Notes under the pieces: generated by a model
What the model was told of the DNA's origin: nothing
The model's input: the letters and a program-made list of their open reading frames with translations, nothing else
Databases searched by the model: none
Shown: positions 42,356 to 52,796 of the stretch, piece after piece
Numbering within the stretch: the first letter of the stretch is position 1
Layout of the letters: each line of letters begins with the position of its first letter
NCBI GenBank assembly: GCA_944989445.1
Contig: CALYLW010000732.1
Span: 445,741-509,740 of the forward strand
Source: Ampullaceana balthica
Lineage: Eukaryota > Mollusca > Gastropoda > Lymnaeidae
Length of the DNA: 64,000 nucleotides
Direction: 5' to 3'
Translations under genes and position numbers: made by a program

Positions 42356-42543
42356 GAACAACATACTGAATTATGACAAAAAAACTGCACCAAAAAATAA
42401 CTCGTTTTGAACCTCCGCGTAATATGTAAAATTTTCTCCGCTAGTGATTGGCTGTAGGAGTCATATGTGTTTGAGGGACCAATCGCTATAGATGACGGGA
42501 CAGAACGGACAGAACTTTGCCTTTTATTATATAGGATGATATC

Positions 42544-42565
42544 TCTATATTTATAAATCAAAGTA

Positions 42566-42601
<36 letters not shown>

Positions 42602-43705
42602 TCCTTTATAACTAACTAAACCAGTCAACCGATCGTCATGAACCTATTCGAGACTGTTTAGAATGCTCCCGGGATAATAACTGGCAACTTTTATTTCGAA
42701 ATTTTACACTCATGGGTCTCCAGGGGCCCATAATGTCATGTTTTGCTTAAATGAGCTATATAAAATTAGTTTAAGCGTTAGCTATTGTGTTAATTGATGG
42801 ATCTTAACTAAACAGTGTATATAAAATCTTGACAACCAATATTAAAATACCATAGGGCAATAAACTCCTAATGACCATTCCTTCTTGCCTGGGGGCCCAA
42901 AATGCCATTTTTCTTATACTTTTAAGAATTGATTCCCCATTTATTAACAATCTTGAAATATAACGATAAATGCATCCATTATTATCCATATTGAAACGAA
43001 CAGGTGTTTTGAACTTTATATCTTGCACAGAATGGGCCCTGGGGCCCTAAGTGTCATTTTTTTGCCTAAATGAGCTACATAAAATTTAGTTTATGCGTTA
43101 GGTACTAAGTAAATGATTGTATCTTAAACAAACTTTGTATTAAAAAACTTCGTATCCCATATTAAAAGACTTAAGGGCACTGAACTTCTAATGCCAATTT
43201 CTTCGGGGCCGGGGGCCCCAAAAGTCTGTTTTCGTATATGTTTAACACATTTTCCCATTCACATTATAACGATTTTGAGAAATATATATCCATGATGAAA
43301 CTAAATTAAAATGAACAGGTTTTTGAAATTGACATCTTGCACCTGTTGGGCCTGGGGCCCCTTAATGTCATTTATTTTTCCCTATATTGGCTATAAAAAA
43401 TTAGTTAAAGTGTTAGATAATGCGAAAATAATTGGATTTTGACCAAACTTAGTATATAAAAACTTTAGAGCCTATATTACATTACTATAGGGCACTCCTA
43501 ATGTCCATTCCCTTGGAGATTGGGGACCCAAATGTCTTTTTAACTGATCGTTAATAATCGTATTCCCTATTCAATTTTACACGATATTGAGAAATATAGC
43601 TTGAGGCTTGAGTACAATAGCAATAGAAAATATAACTTATCACTCATTTTGGGGTGGGGCCCTTAATATCGTTTCTTGTTTTGTAAACTTTTTAATTATT
43701 AATTT
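42544..43705 (+). repeat. H3 copy 2, 3'-truncated
   Basis: Starts TCTATATTTATAAATCAAAG with a GT run, then about four 310-bp units (GGGCCC landmarks near 42722, 43030, 43350 and 43650). It parallels copy 3 up to TTAATTTATTTATC and is then replaced by sequence leading into the R element at 43763. It therefore lacks the 3' hairpin end. Confidence 0.7.
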
Positions 43706-43762
43706 ATTTATCTATCTATATATATAATAATAAAATATAAAAAAAATCTTTTTTTAAAAAGG

Positions 43763-44701
43763 ACACGCTCTTAACATAATCACTACTTTTAGTTATGTCT
43801 CATATATCAGGGATTAATAGTCAAAAACTTTGTTTTTACAGCTATTTTTAAATCCCTTATATTAACTTCACCGGCGTCTCTGTCGTCATCTCTCTCTCTC
43901 TCTCTCTGTCTGTCTTGGGCGGGCGGAAAAACAAAAGTAAAAAATGACCCACTTCCCGTGATCCGATCGAGCTGAAAGTTGGCACACGGACCCGTCTCAC
44001 CTAACAATGCATCGTATCAAAATTGCAGATCGATCGAACGTACCGTAATTAAATTAATGCATTTTTAGTTTATCCTAACATAACGTATGTAATTCAAATT
44101 CACGGTTTGTTATTGTTTTTTTCCCACGTGAGAGTTTGAGTTGACGCTTTGACGCGACCCATCGAAGTACAGGCGTGCTTTTGTTTACATTTTACGTGTC
44201 ACACTGAGATCGGTGACCAGACTTTTCCCCTCTCCCACCCCCCACCCCCCACCCCAGGGTTATAAAGCAAAGTTGAGTTAAGACGGATTCAGTCTGTTTC
44301 TCGCGTTTGAAAATAATCAATACTGTTAGTTATGTCTCATATATAAGGGATTTATAGTCAAAAACTTTGTTTTTACGGGTTTGTTTTAGTTTTAATACCA
44401 AACACCTCATAAGCGCCCGCCCAACGTTTTATACCATGGTGATGTGTTCACGGAGTGAACTCATGGATGTCAAAAAAGCAGACGGGTACCGATGCTTATA
44501 TAAAGATAAACTAAAAATGCAATAATTTAAATACGGTACATTCGATCGATCTGAAATTTTGACACAATGCATTGTCATCCAAGATCTATCTGTGGTAAAA
44601 GTTTGAGATCTATAGGACCATTAGAAGTGGTTTAATTTTACATTTCAAGATTTGAAGGATGGATACAACATGCAAACAGTGTGACTTAAATAAAAGCGTG
44701 T
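43763..44701. mobile_element. Family R element carrying an inverted family Q repeat
   Basis: Left end ACACGCTCTTA and right end TAAATAAAAGCGTGT match the ends of 10306-10647. The right third (44490-44701) aligns with 10460-10647. Between them a family Q copy lies on the minus strand (about 43795-44395): AAAACTTTGTTTTTACAG, AAATCCCTTATATTAACTTC and the CT-rich tract. Q appears as more than one unit joined end to end. Confidence 0.6.
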
Positions 44702-44714
44702 AAAAATCAAGGTA

Positions 44715-44761
<47 letters not shown>

Positions 44762-46033
44762 ATGTGTGCATGTCTTTATAGCAGACTAAACCATTCACCC
44801 GATCGTCATGAAACTTTTCGAGACTGTTGAATATGCTCCCGGGATGGTAACTTGCTACTTTTTTTCAAAATTTAACACTCATGGGGCGCCGTGGGCCCAT
44901 AATGTCATATTTTGCTTATAGGAGCTATATCAAAATTAGTTTAAGCGTTATCTACTGAGTAAATGAATAGACCTTAACCAAACTTTGTATACAAAAACTT
45001 GGTAGCTCATATTATAATACGATAGGGCAATTGACTCCTTATGGCCACTCCTTCGGGGCTGGGGGCCCAAAATACCTTTTTTACTTAAACTTTTAAGATT
45101 TTATTCCTCAATTCAATTATTAAAAAAACTTGGCAAATAATGGTAAATGTATCCAATATTATTCATATTGAAATGAACAGGTTTCTGAACTTCATATCTT
45201 GCCCTGAATGGGCCCCGGGGCCCTTAATTTCGTTTTTTGCTGATATGAGCTATATAAATATTAGTTTATGCGTTAGCTACTTAGTAAATGAATAGATCTT
45301 CACCAAACTTTGTATAAAAATAAAACAAACCCGTAAAAACAAAGTTTTTGACTATAAATCCCTTATATATGAGACATAACTAACAGTATTGATTATTTGC
45401 AAACATTTACAGACTGACACCGAGTGATGTCCCTTGTCTTTAATAAATGGGGGTGGGATGTGAGGGGGTGTCGGCACGACGGTCGGCGTCAACACGACGG
45501 TCGGCGTCAACTCAAACTCACGTGGAAGTGGTAGGAATAAAACAAACCCGTAAAAACAAAGTTTTTGACTATAAATCCCTTATATATGAGACATAACTAA
45601 CAGTATTGATTATTTTCAAACATTTACAGACTGAATCTGTCTTAACTCAACTTTGCATCATAACCCTAGTGGGGGGGTGAGGGGTGGGTGGGGGGGCGAG
45701 AGGGGAAAAGTCTGGTCACCGATTCGCTTGACCGAGCTCAGAGTGACACGTAAAATGTAAACAAAAGCGCCCGCCGCTTCGTTGGGTCGCCTCAATGCGT
45801 CAGCTCAAAATTTCACGTGGGACAAAAACAATAACAAACCGTGAATTTAAATTACATACCTCATATAAGGATAAACTAAAAATGCATTAATTTAATTACG
45901 GTACGTTCGATCGATCTGAAATTTTGATACGATGCATTGTTAGGTCCGACGGGTCCGTGTGCCAAATTTCAGTTCGATCGGATCATGGGAAGTGGGTCAT
46001 TTTCGACTTCTGTTTTTCCGCCCGCCGAGCCCA

Positions 46034-46081
<48 letters not shown>

Positions 46082-46961
46082 GGCCGCGAAGTTAATATAA
46101 GGGATTTAAAAAAACAATAAAAAAAGTGAATTTGAATTACATACCTCATATAAGGATAAACTAAAAATGCATTAATTTAATTACGGTACGTTCGATCGAT
46201 CTGAAATTTTGATACGATGCATTGTTAGGTCAGTCGTGTCCGTGTGCCAAATTTCAGTTCGATCGGATCATGGGAAGTGGGTCATTTTTGACTTCTGTTT
46301 TTCCGCCCGCCGAGCCCAAGACATAGAGAGAGAGAGAGAGAGAGACGGCCGCGAAGTTAATATAAGGGATTTAAAAACTTGGTAGCCCATATTAAAATGC
46401 TATAGGGCACTGAACTTCTAATGTCAATATCGTCGGGGCAGGGGGCCCCAAATGTCTTTTTTCGTATATGTTTAAGATATTTTTCCTATTCAAATTATAA
46501 AGGTCTTGAGAAATATATCCACAATAAAACTGAATTAAAATGAACAGGATTTTGAAGTTGACCAAACTTAGTATATAAAAACATAAGAGCCTATATTACT
46601 ATAGTGCACTGAACTCCTAATGTCCATTCTTTCGGAGCTGGGGGCCCCAATGTCTTTTTACTGAACTTTAATGATTTCATTCCCTATTAAATTTTACACG
46701 ATATTGAGGAATATAGCTTGAGTACAATGGCAATAAAAAAACTATATTATCAATCATTTTGGGGCCGGGGCCCTTAATATCGTTCCTTCTTTTGTACGCT
46801 ATTTAATTATTAATTTATTTATCCGTTTGCTATGAAACTTGGAATTTTTTCCACTCTTCCGCGAAGGTTTCTGCATAATTGTTTTTAAACATAGCACTCA
46901 TTGGTTTCTTTAAATTTATTCATTGTACTGAGATCGTTGCAACGCACGACGGGTCTGCTAG
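44702..46961 (+). repeat. H3 copy 3 with the only intact 3' end, broken by Q repeats
   Basis: Begins inside the family start (AAAAATCAAGGTATGTCTG), with a GT microsatellite at 44716-44761. The tandem units are interrupted at 45315-46378 by family Q and resume with AAAAACTTGGTAGCCCATAT. Its end carries ATCGTTGCAACGCACGACGG, GTCTG and CTAG before T, forming the 3' terminus of the whole composite. Confidence 0.75.
45315..46378 (+). repeat. Family Q, tandem copies inside H3 copy 3
   Basis: One partial start (45317-45420), one nearly complete unit (45537-46105) and one 3' part (46115-46375), all forward. Shared landmarks are CCCGTAAAAACAAAGTTTTT, TTCGATCGATCTGAAATTTT, TTCAGTTCGATCGGATCATG, a GA-run (46035-46080) and AAGTTAATATAAGGGATTT. 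Between the first two lies a spacer with GACGGTCGGCGTCAACACG repeats. Confidence 0.7.
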
Positions 46962-47052
46962 TTATATATATATAAATAAACAATATGAAACATATTCCCA
47001 TGGGGCCCTTATGCTCGTGGGCCCCCGGGAAAATGCCGGCACTGACTGTATG

Positions 47053-47408
47053 TCATGACAATGGCCTGTCGTTGACCGCCTTCGTACCAAACATTTATTT
47101 TCAAGGCAATCCGCTGGCTCAGAGAGTATTATCACATACAGACGCATGACGGTGCGGTGGCTCAATGCATCCAACAATGACGTTTTGTGTTCGATGACAT
47201 TGTGAAGAAGAGATAAGAAGTGAATGTTTAGATAAGACTTGCTTCCCCCATAACGTTCAATTGTGGGATAAGTAAACACGATCAAATCCAGGGGTTCTGA
47301 AGATTCTATGTGCTATGGCCTCATGATGAATTACGGCAAGTTTTGTATTATCTCTCTTACAGAAGTAAAGCCCTGTAAAGTTTCGTGGAGGGATAATGCG
47401 GTTGATTG
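47053..47408. other. No recognisable gene
   Basis: A minus-strand open frame of 107 codons (46962-47285) runs partly into the MITE and has no known motif. GGTGCGGTGGCTCAATG at 47150-47166 resembles a SINE or tRNA A box, without a B box. Confidence 0.35.
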
Positions 47409-47674
47409 GGGGCCGTCCATGAAGTTCGTCACGCTATTTTTGACCATTTTAACTCCCCCCTCCCCCTGTCACAAATCTCAGACACCCCCACCCCCCATTT
47501 CAAGTACGTCACACTTTCGAACAAAATGGTGTTTTTTAATTAACAAAATAATTAAAATTTAATATAAAACACCGTGACGTCACACATGGTCGGAACCCCC
47601 CCCCTGTCACAAACTGTCACACTTTCTTACACCCCCTCCCCCTCTGGAGCGTGACGTACTTTATGGACAGCCCC
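47409..47674. mobile_element. Palindromic MITE, GGGGCCGTCC family, copy 3
   Basis: Begins GGGGCCGTCCATGAAGTTCG and ends GTACTTTATGGACAGCCCC, with GTCACGC and GCGTGAC inside. The interior is very close to 14153-14408 in the same orientation. Confidence 0.85.
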
Positions 47675-48023
47675 TTATGTCTATTTTTGATATTTTGAAA
47701 AAAAAAGAAATTATCTACACATTCAAGTCATTACCATGTTAGAAATAGGTAGTTTAAAAAATTAAAAAGTAATTGTTTGAGAACAACTAAAATAAAATAA
47801 AAAAGTTTACGCATTTTTTAAAAATTTCTAAACCAAAGTAAAAGTTAAATTTTCAGTTGTTTTGAAAAATAATAAAGTAAAATTTACAGTAAAAAGAAAC
47901 AAGTCAAACAATGTCGTTATAGGCAACATGTTTTAGTTTGTGGAAATAAATAAATGAGTACATAATTGTTAATGAACATTTCCCATTAAAATACAATAAT
48001 AAAAACATACGAAATTTTTAAAC

Positions 48024-48803
48024 TAGGGCTGTTAACGATTAATTAAAATTTAATCGTTAACTTTTGAAAAATTAACGATTAATTAATTAATCGTTAATTT
48101 CGATTAAAGCCGAAAATTAAAATTTATGATGTCATAAGTAACACTTCCTTGTTGAAAATCTAAATAACACTGGAATGTCTCCTTCATATGTCATCTTTGA
48201 ACCAACTGATCAAAAAGACAAATTTGCTGACATTATTTGGTTCAAGTGATGTGTGGGTCTGGTCTAATTGACAATATAACCAGCCGAGCTGAACAATCAT
48301 TCACATGGAACTGAGGTAACTGTTATGCACAAAACGGTCTTGGCAAGGAATGACATTATCGGATATCGGTGTTCATTAAGTTTCCACCACTGTAGAGGGT
48401 TAATGGATTCAGGAACTTTAATCTCCATTTTGTAACGCAGTAATTCATCAGAAGAGCTGTCGTCATTTTCTGTCTCTGACTCCATTTTGACTCCGCTATT
48501 GCCATTATCTTAATACGCTTTTCATTTGATTTGGTTAAGTAGGCAAAGTGTTAGAATCACGGTAGTCAAACTTTATCAACATTTTGAATATTCCCGTCAG
48601 TCAATAGTTTCAACCAAAAATGTTCGTGTAATCGTCAGGAAATTTATTATTATCGGCCGCTACTTTTTATTATTATTTTTTAAAAAACTTTTTGACTTCC
48701 GATAATTTTTTAGTGATGGGTCGATTAATCGTTAAAAATAATTTAATCGTTAACATTTTAAAACTATTAATCGAGAAATTAATAGTTAATTTCCGCAACC
48801 CTA
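48024..48803 (-). mobile_element. hAT element, TAGGGCTG family, deletion derivative
   Basis: Inverted ends TAGGGCTGTTAACGATTAAT and AGTTAATTTCCGCAACCCTA, with 8-mers TTTTAAAC and CTTTAAAC (7 of 8). Repeated TTAATCG/CGATTAA motifs lie near both ends. It keeps only the transposase C-terminus (minus strand). The element at 4930-6722 is its relative and keeps a piece of the N-terminus. Confidence 0.85.
48170..48485 (-). pseudogene. hAT transposase C-terminal dimerisation domain
   Basis: Minus strand: DSSSDELLRYKMEIKVPESI, then NPLQWWKLNEHRYPIMSFLA, then KTVLCITVTSVPCE and, after a stop, SSAGYIVN. This is the hAT dimerisation signature (NPL-WW, YP-LS-LA, SVP-ER-FS-AG). Known of the family: it drives multimerisation needed for transposition. 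The frame is interrupted where ER-F should be, and the catalytic core is deleted. Confidence 0.9.
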
Positions 48804-49493
48804 CTTTAAACCAATTTGAAATAGATATTAAAATTAACAGAATTTTTAAAATAAGAAATTAAGCTACAGCGTAGTGGCTTTATATTGACAATACCGTAGA
48901 CAGTTCATTTTATGAACATTAACAACAACAAAATGAACATAGATTGATGTACTATTATGTATTCAACTAAGGTTTCAATGTTGCCCGGTTAACACGGAGT
49001 CTGCATTAATGCTTGGTTATCAAAAAGCACATTTTCTATAAATATTTTTAAAAAATCCTTTCATTAAAAATAAAAGTCACTATATAGTGTCACACTGAAA
49101 TAAAAATAGTCATACTGGTAAAAGCAATAATTAATTTTTAATTTTTTTTTAAACAATCGAAATAAATTCTGTGTCAATTTTATAACACATCTTTCCGCGT
49201 CTGTCTGTCTTTAAAGGGTTAACATCCACTGATTAACTCCAGTCTTCTGAATGCCTTTTAAAGATGAGTTTAAACAGTTTTCTTTATACAACTAATTAAA
49301 TTACAAAAATCAATTGAAAAAAATCCTTTCTCGATTTAAAGAATTGATATTAAAATTTACAAAAAAATTTGCTATAACAATTATCTAAATATATTTATTT
49401 TACTTAATTTTCAAAAAGCGGTTAGAAAAAAAAGATACTTTTTTTTAGTTCACGTCTAAAAGAAGATCCATGATCTTCAATATTATTAATTTA
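48804..49493. other. No recognisable gene
   Basis: AT-rich sequence, T-runs at 49140 and 49438. Nothing recognised. Confidence 0.4.
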
Positions 49494-49915
49494 CTAGCGT
49501 ATCACCCGTCAAAAATGACGGAAGTTTTCAGCTGAAATCTATTTATTTTATAAAAAATGCACTTTTTTTAGGGCGACCTTTTCAAAAGCCCAACTAACTT
49601 GTCCTTGTTTGATAAATACGAAATATTAAACTTTCTGAAATGTACACAAAGTATTTTATAATACGGCGCCCCATTTGTTTTTTGATTTTATAATTAACCA
49701 TCATCAAATCCTCTTTTTACATTGATCCCTTTTCCAAAATTAAAATACACGTATGAGCGAAAACAATGACGTCATATAATATTTTTTACAGCGCATCTTT
49801 AATTTGCACACCTTTTGATGCATTGGTGCAGTAATTTGGTTTTCCCTGCTTTCTAAAATTAGTAGCGTCACGGACAGACATTGCAACTTATATTGTTTAA
49901 TATTTATTGGTATTG
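49494..49915 (-). mobile_element. Short Helitron, family H2, inverted copy
   Basis: Its minus-strand 3' end reads CGTCATTTTTGACG, GGTGATACG, then CTAG at 49494 followed by T, the same terminus as 30328-30602. CCAAATTACTGCACCAA and a GTCTGTCCGT-like start region are shared. The 5' boundary (about 49915) is approximate. Confidence 0.6.
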
Positions 49916-51257
49916 TTCAAAATTATTTCATTTTTTAAAGGTTTTAAAAGTTTTTGAACAATTGGCACACTTCTGAAATAACATTTTTCCCCCCTTTATA
50001 ATAATAATAATCAGACTATTAAAAAAATTAAGACGAAAACACACTTCAAAGTTTTAAATTTTGAAAAATTATAATCAAAAGTAGATTATTAGAAGATAAA
50101 AATATGTATTTCCAGAAGTTTCAAAATATATCATAAATTTATCGAAGAGGCCAATTCATTAACAATAACGTTAAAGTAATTGATACACTTTTCAAACCAG
50201 TCAAATAAATAAATAGCCGAGACTACAGAAAAGATATACTTACGTAAGTAACAAGACAACATTTCTGCATGTTTACTGGTTCTGGTAACTTAAACAAATT
50301 TATTCGTCACTTGTATTTTCACTTGGACTTAAAACTACATTTTTTAAAATGTGTTTCTCTTTGTTGAGTGAGTTCAATCTAAAGGTAAGCTATTTGAGTC
50401 AAACTCAACTTTTTTGTTCTTAAATTAAGTCATTTTTCTCCCATCAATATTAATTGTTACCAAACTTTTAAAATTAAATGAAATGCATGAAAGGATAATT
50501 CAGTTGGAATATTTGATCCGGAGAGAGTTGTGACGTTTAATAAAATTTATTAATAAAAAATGTATAAATCAATCCATTCAGCAATGTGGAGAAAATCGCG
50601 AGAAAAAGAATAAAAGAGACAGTTTTAGATTCCTTATAGAGGAAATCATTTCAAATATCTTTTAAATGATTACGCACAAAAATAGAAATGAGGCCTACAT
50701 ACGCCCAAAAGATGTACACAACAGATCAAAGTTTAATATGATCTATTTAATTAGTATTTGAATGTTGTAATGTAAAACATACATTGAACGACACTTAATT
50801 TTTATGAATATTTATAGTTCATGTCCACGTATGAAATTTTTAGTTCCAATTGTTTAATTATAAGTATGCTAATTTAAAGACTATAAAGTTCACAAATGAA
50901 GGTGTCAGATCACAGAGTTTATGAGCAAAGCTCTTAACATGAAAACGGTATTTCCTGTTTATAACCTATGAATCTAATGTTTTTTGTTTTATTTTTTTAA
51001 ATAATTTGGTGAAAAAAAGGAAAGTATACAGTATGATAATTTGTTTTACCTTTCAAAAGTCACAATGAAAATTTTTAAAAAAAAAGAAGTTAAATTAGAC
51101 ACTGGATGTTTTAACAATAGTAACAAACTACTGACTTGAAATTCTGGCATTTAAGGAGACAACCGCCAAGAACGGAAACGACTAGTCTACTAAAGTCCCG
51201 TAAGTCTCAGTCTTTACGGCAACCAACTCTGATAAGTTTATAAGTTTATCTCCCAAG
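49916..51257. other. No recognisable gene
   Basis: Low-repeat AT-rich sequence, no long open frame and no clear splice pairs. It could be intronic. Confidence 0.4.
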
Positions 51258-51274
51258 CAGTGGCGTCTCTAGAG

Positions 51275-51391
51275 ACACAGTTGCGATAGCCTCATTCCTC
51301 AAATAGACATACGACACAGTTGCGATAGCCTCATTCCTCAAATAGACATACGACACAGTTGCGATAGCCTCATTCCCCAAATAGATATACG
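51275..51391 (+). repeat. 39-bp minisatellite, three copies
   Basis: ACACAGTTGCGATAGCCTCA plus TTCCTCAAATAGACATACG, three times; the third copy has two changes. It is framed by CAGTGGCGTCTCTAGAG (51258) and CGCCACTG (51476-51483), which look like hAT-type inverted ends, but no 8-bp duplication is seen. Confidence 0.85.
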
Positions 51392-51484
51392 AATACATAA
51401 TTTATTATCATTGATGTCTTCGCTATTCGTCAGCGCAGAAGTGCACGCTTTTCGCACTCCCTACATCAGCATAGGCCGCCACTG

Positions 51485-52604
51485 ATAACACGGAGTAAGG
51501 AATTACGTCATAGGAGGAAGAAATCACAATTTCAAACTTCAGTGATATTGCAATACCCACTGCAGCCAAGGGCGGATACATTGAAGGCCGATGTTCAAAA
51601 AAGACGCAGAAACCATATACTTTTACTGATGCTACAGAATGATTTGAAATAAAATTTAATCCTTTCGGATTATTTTTTCACGTATGTGATTTTGTAATGC
51701 GTCCAATCTTTGATGACAATAATTCCCAATGGCCAATTGGTTTAACCATGTAGTTTTCATTGAACAACCGATCTTGTGAGAAAATGAGGGTAACTATAAG
51801 GAGTGAGCGATCATTAAACAATTTAAATATTTCAACTTTAAAAACATAACATTTGGGAAACCCTTATTTTAAAAATACATTTTATCATACACGCAATAAT
51901 CAGAAGAAAATAATTTAAATATGTGTTTTTCTAAACGTGTGACCCTAATCGTGTTATAAGAGCACGGACTGTGTTAGTTTAAGTGTTTACTCGAGCGGTT
52001 AACACAGACTGTGAATTATGACAACTCTTTTAATACTGATGCTAAATTAATATTTGGGAAATACAAAGTAGCATTAGTAGCAAAAAATTTTAAAACAAAA
52101 TTACTTTTAAAAAAAATACTATTAAAACAACTTAAGCTCAAATAAAAAAAATAGATTAAAAAAAATATTTAAAAGCCCAAGAAAAGCTGTGCATAAAGTA
52201 GTTTCTGAAAATTAATCAAAACAAAGCACATTGAACAATTATTTTGTCTACATTTAATGGAAATGTTTTTGTTACAATTGGTGCTCATCTTCTCTTCTGT
52301 AATGTTTTCTTTTCGTAAAGCGTTTAAGCAATTGAATTTCTTTCCACCTTTTATTTGAAACTTACTGTATATATATATACATATTTTAAACAACGTTTTT
52401 AAAAATATATTTTCCTTTTGTGTGCAGTGTTAACAATCTCGCTTCATTCTCAATTGTATATTATTGTTTTAAATGTTATTTTTTGTTCCCTTTTCATTGG
52501 CTGCTGCTGAGTGATGACTTAATCGCTCAATCATTCAACCTTACAATCCAACACAATTCAAGATAATTTATTTTTTACAGAGCGCCTGAAATATTCTTTC
52601 ACAG
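51485..52604. other. No recognisable gene
   Basis: AT-rich low-repeat sequence leading up to the candidate exon at 52605. The last 40 bases have a pyrimidine-rich run and two AG acceptors (TTTTTTACAG and ATTCTTTCACAG). Confidence 0.4.
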
Positions 52605-52796
52605 ATGCCTGGTTGCAGGATAGCCACTTCTCTCGATACGCCCCTGCACAACATGTCTTACCCACAGCATTCCCCCGTCCTACCAATACAAAGTGCTAAC
52701 TCCTTGTTGATTATATCTGGAAGTGTTATAAGCCACCGAGACATTTTACCCGCACGATTAAGAGGAAAAAACAAACCACGTGTCAGATACGAATAA
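52605..52796 (+). CDS. Candidate terminal exon of an unknown gene
   Basis: Directly after a strong acceptor (ATTCTTTCACAG) a frame with balanced codon use reads MPGCRIATSLDTPLHNMSYP, continues to SGSVISHRDILPARLRG, and stops after KNKPRVRYE at 52796. The basic C-terminus followed by a short acidic end would suit a cytoplasmic tail, but I do not recognise the protein and no upstream exon is in view. The surroundings are the least repetitive part of the window, which favours a real exon. Confidence 0.3.
   Translation: MPGCRIATSLDTPLHNMSYPQHSPVLPIQSANSLLIISGSVISHRDILPARLRGKNKPRVRYE

Larger units (their letters stand above)
41814..42536 (-). mobile_element. Helitron family H1, copy C, inverted
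   Basis: On the minus strand it starts TCCTATATAATAAAAGG at 42536 and ends with hairpin CCCGTCCTTGGGCGGG, CTTTGTTA and CTAG at 41814, followed by T. Near-identical to copy A at 24563-25244, including the helicase scrap and the triplet run. This copy keeps the canonical CTAG end. Its 3' flank is H3 sequence, with no tRNA-like sequence. Confidence 0.9.
40367..46961 (+). mobile_element. Helitron-family (H3) composite: three head-to-tail copies
   Basis: Starts TCTATACATATAAAAATC after an A and ends CGACGGGTCTG then CTAG before a T, with no target duplication. It holds three forward copies of the same start (40367, 42544 and 44702, each with AAATCAAAGTATGTCTGTG or close) but only one canonical 3' end. 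Copy 2 is cut at its 3' side by an R element. Copy 3 is interrupted by Q repeats. Between copies 1 and 2 lies an inverted H1 Helitron. No Rep-Hel protein is present. Confidence 0.65.
40278..47044 (+). mobile_element. hAT MITE M1 split by a 6.6-kb Helitron-family insertion
   Basis: Perfect 8-bp duplication ACTGTATG (40270-40277, 47045-47052). Left half 40278-40366 begins CAGAGCCGTCTTTACACC. Right half 46962-47044 contains CCCATGGGGCCC and GCTCGTGGGCCCCCGGG, but its last inverted repeat is internally deleted and ends GCCGGCACTG. The halves sum to 172 bp, in line with intact copies of 177 and 180 bp. The cut falls between A and T of ATACATAATATATA, the preferred Helitron target. Confidence 0.85.
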
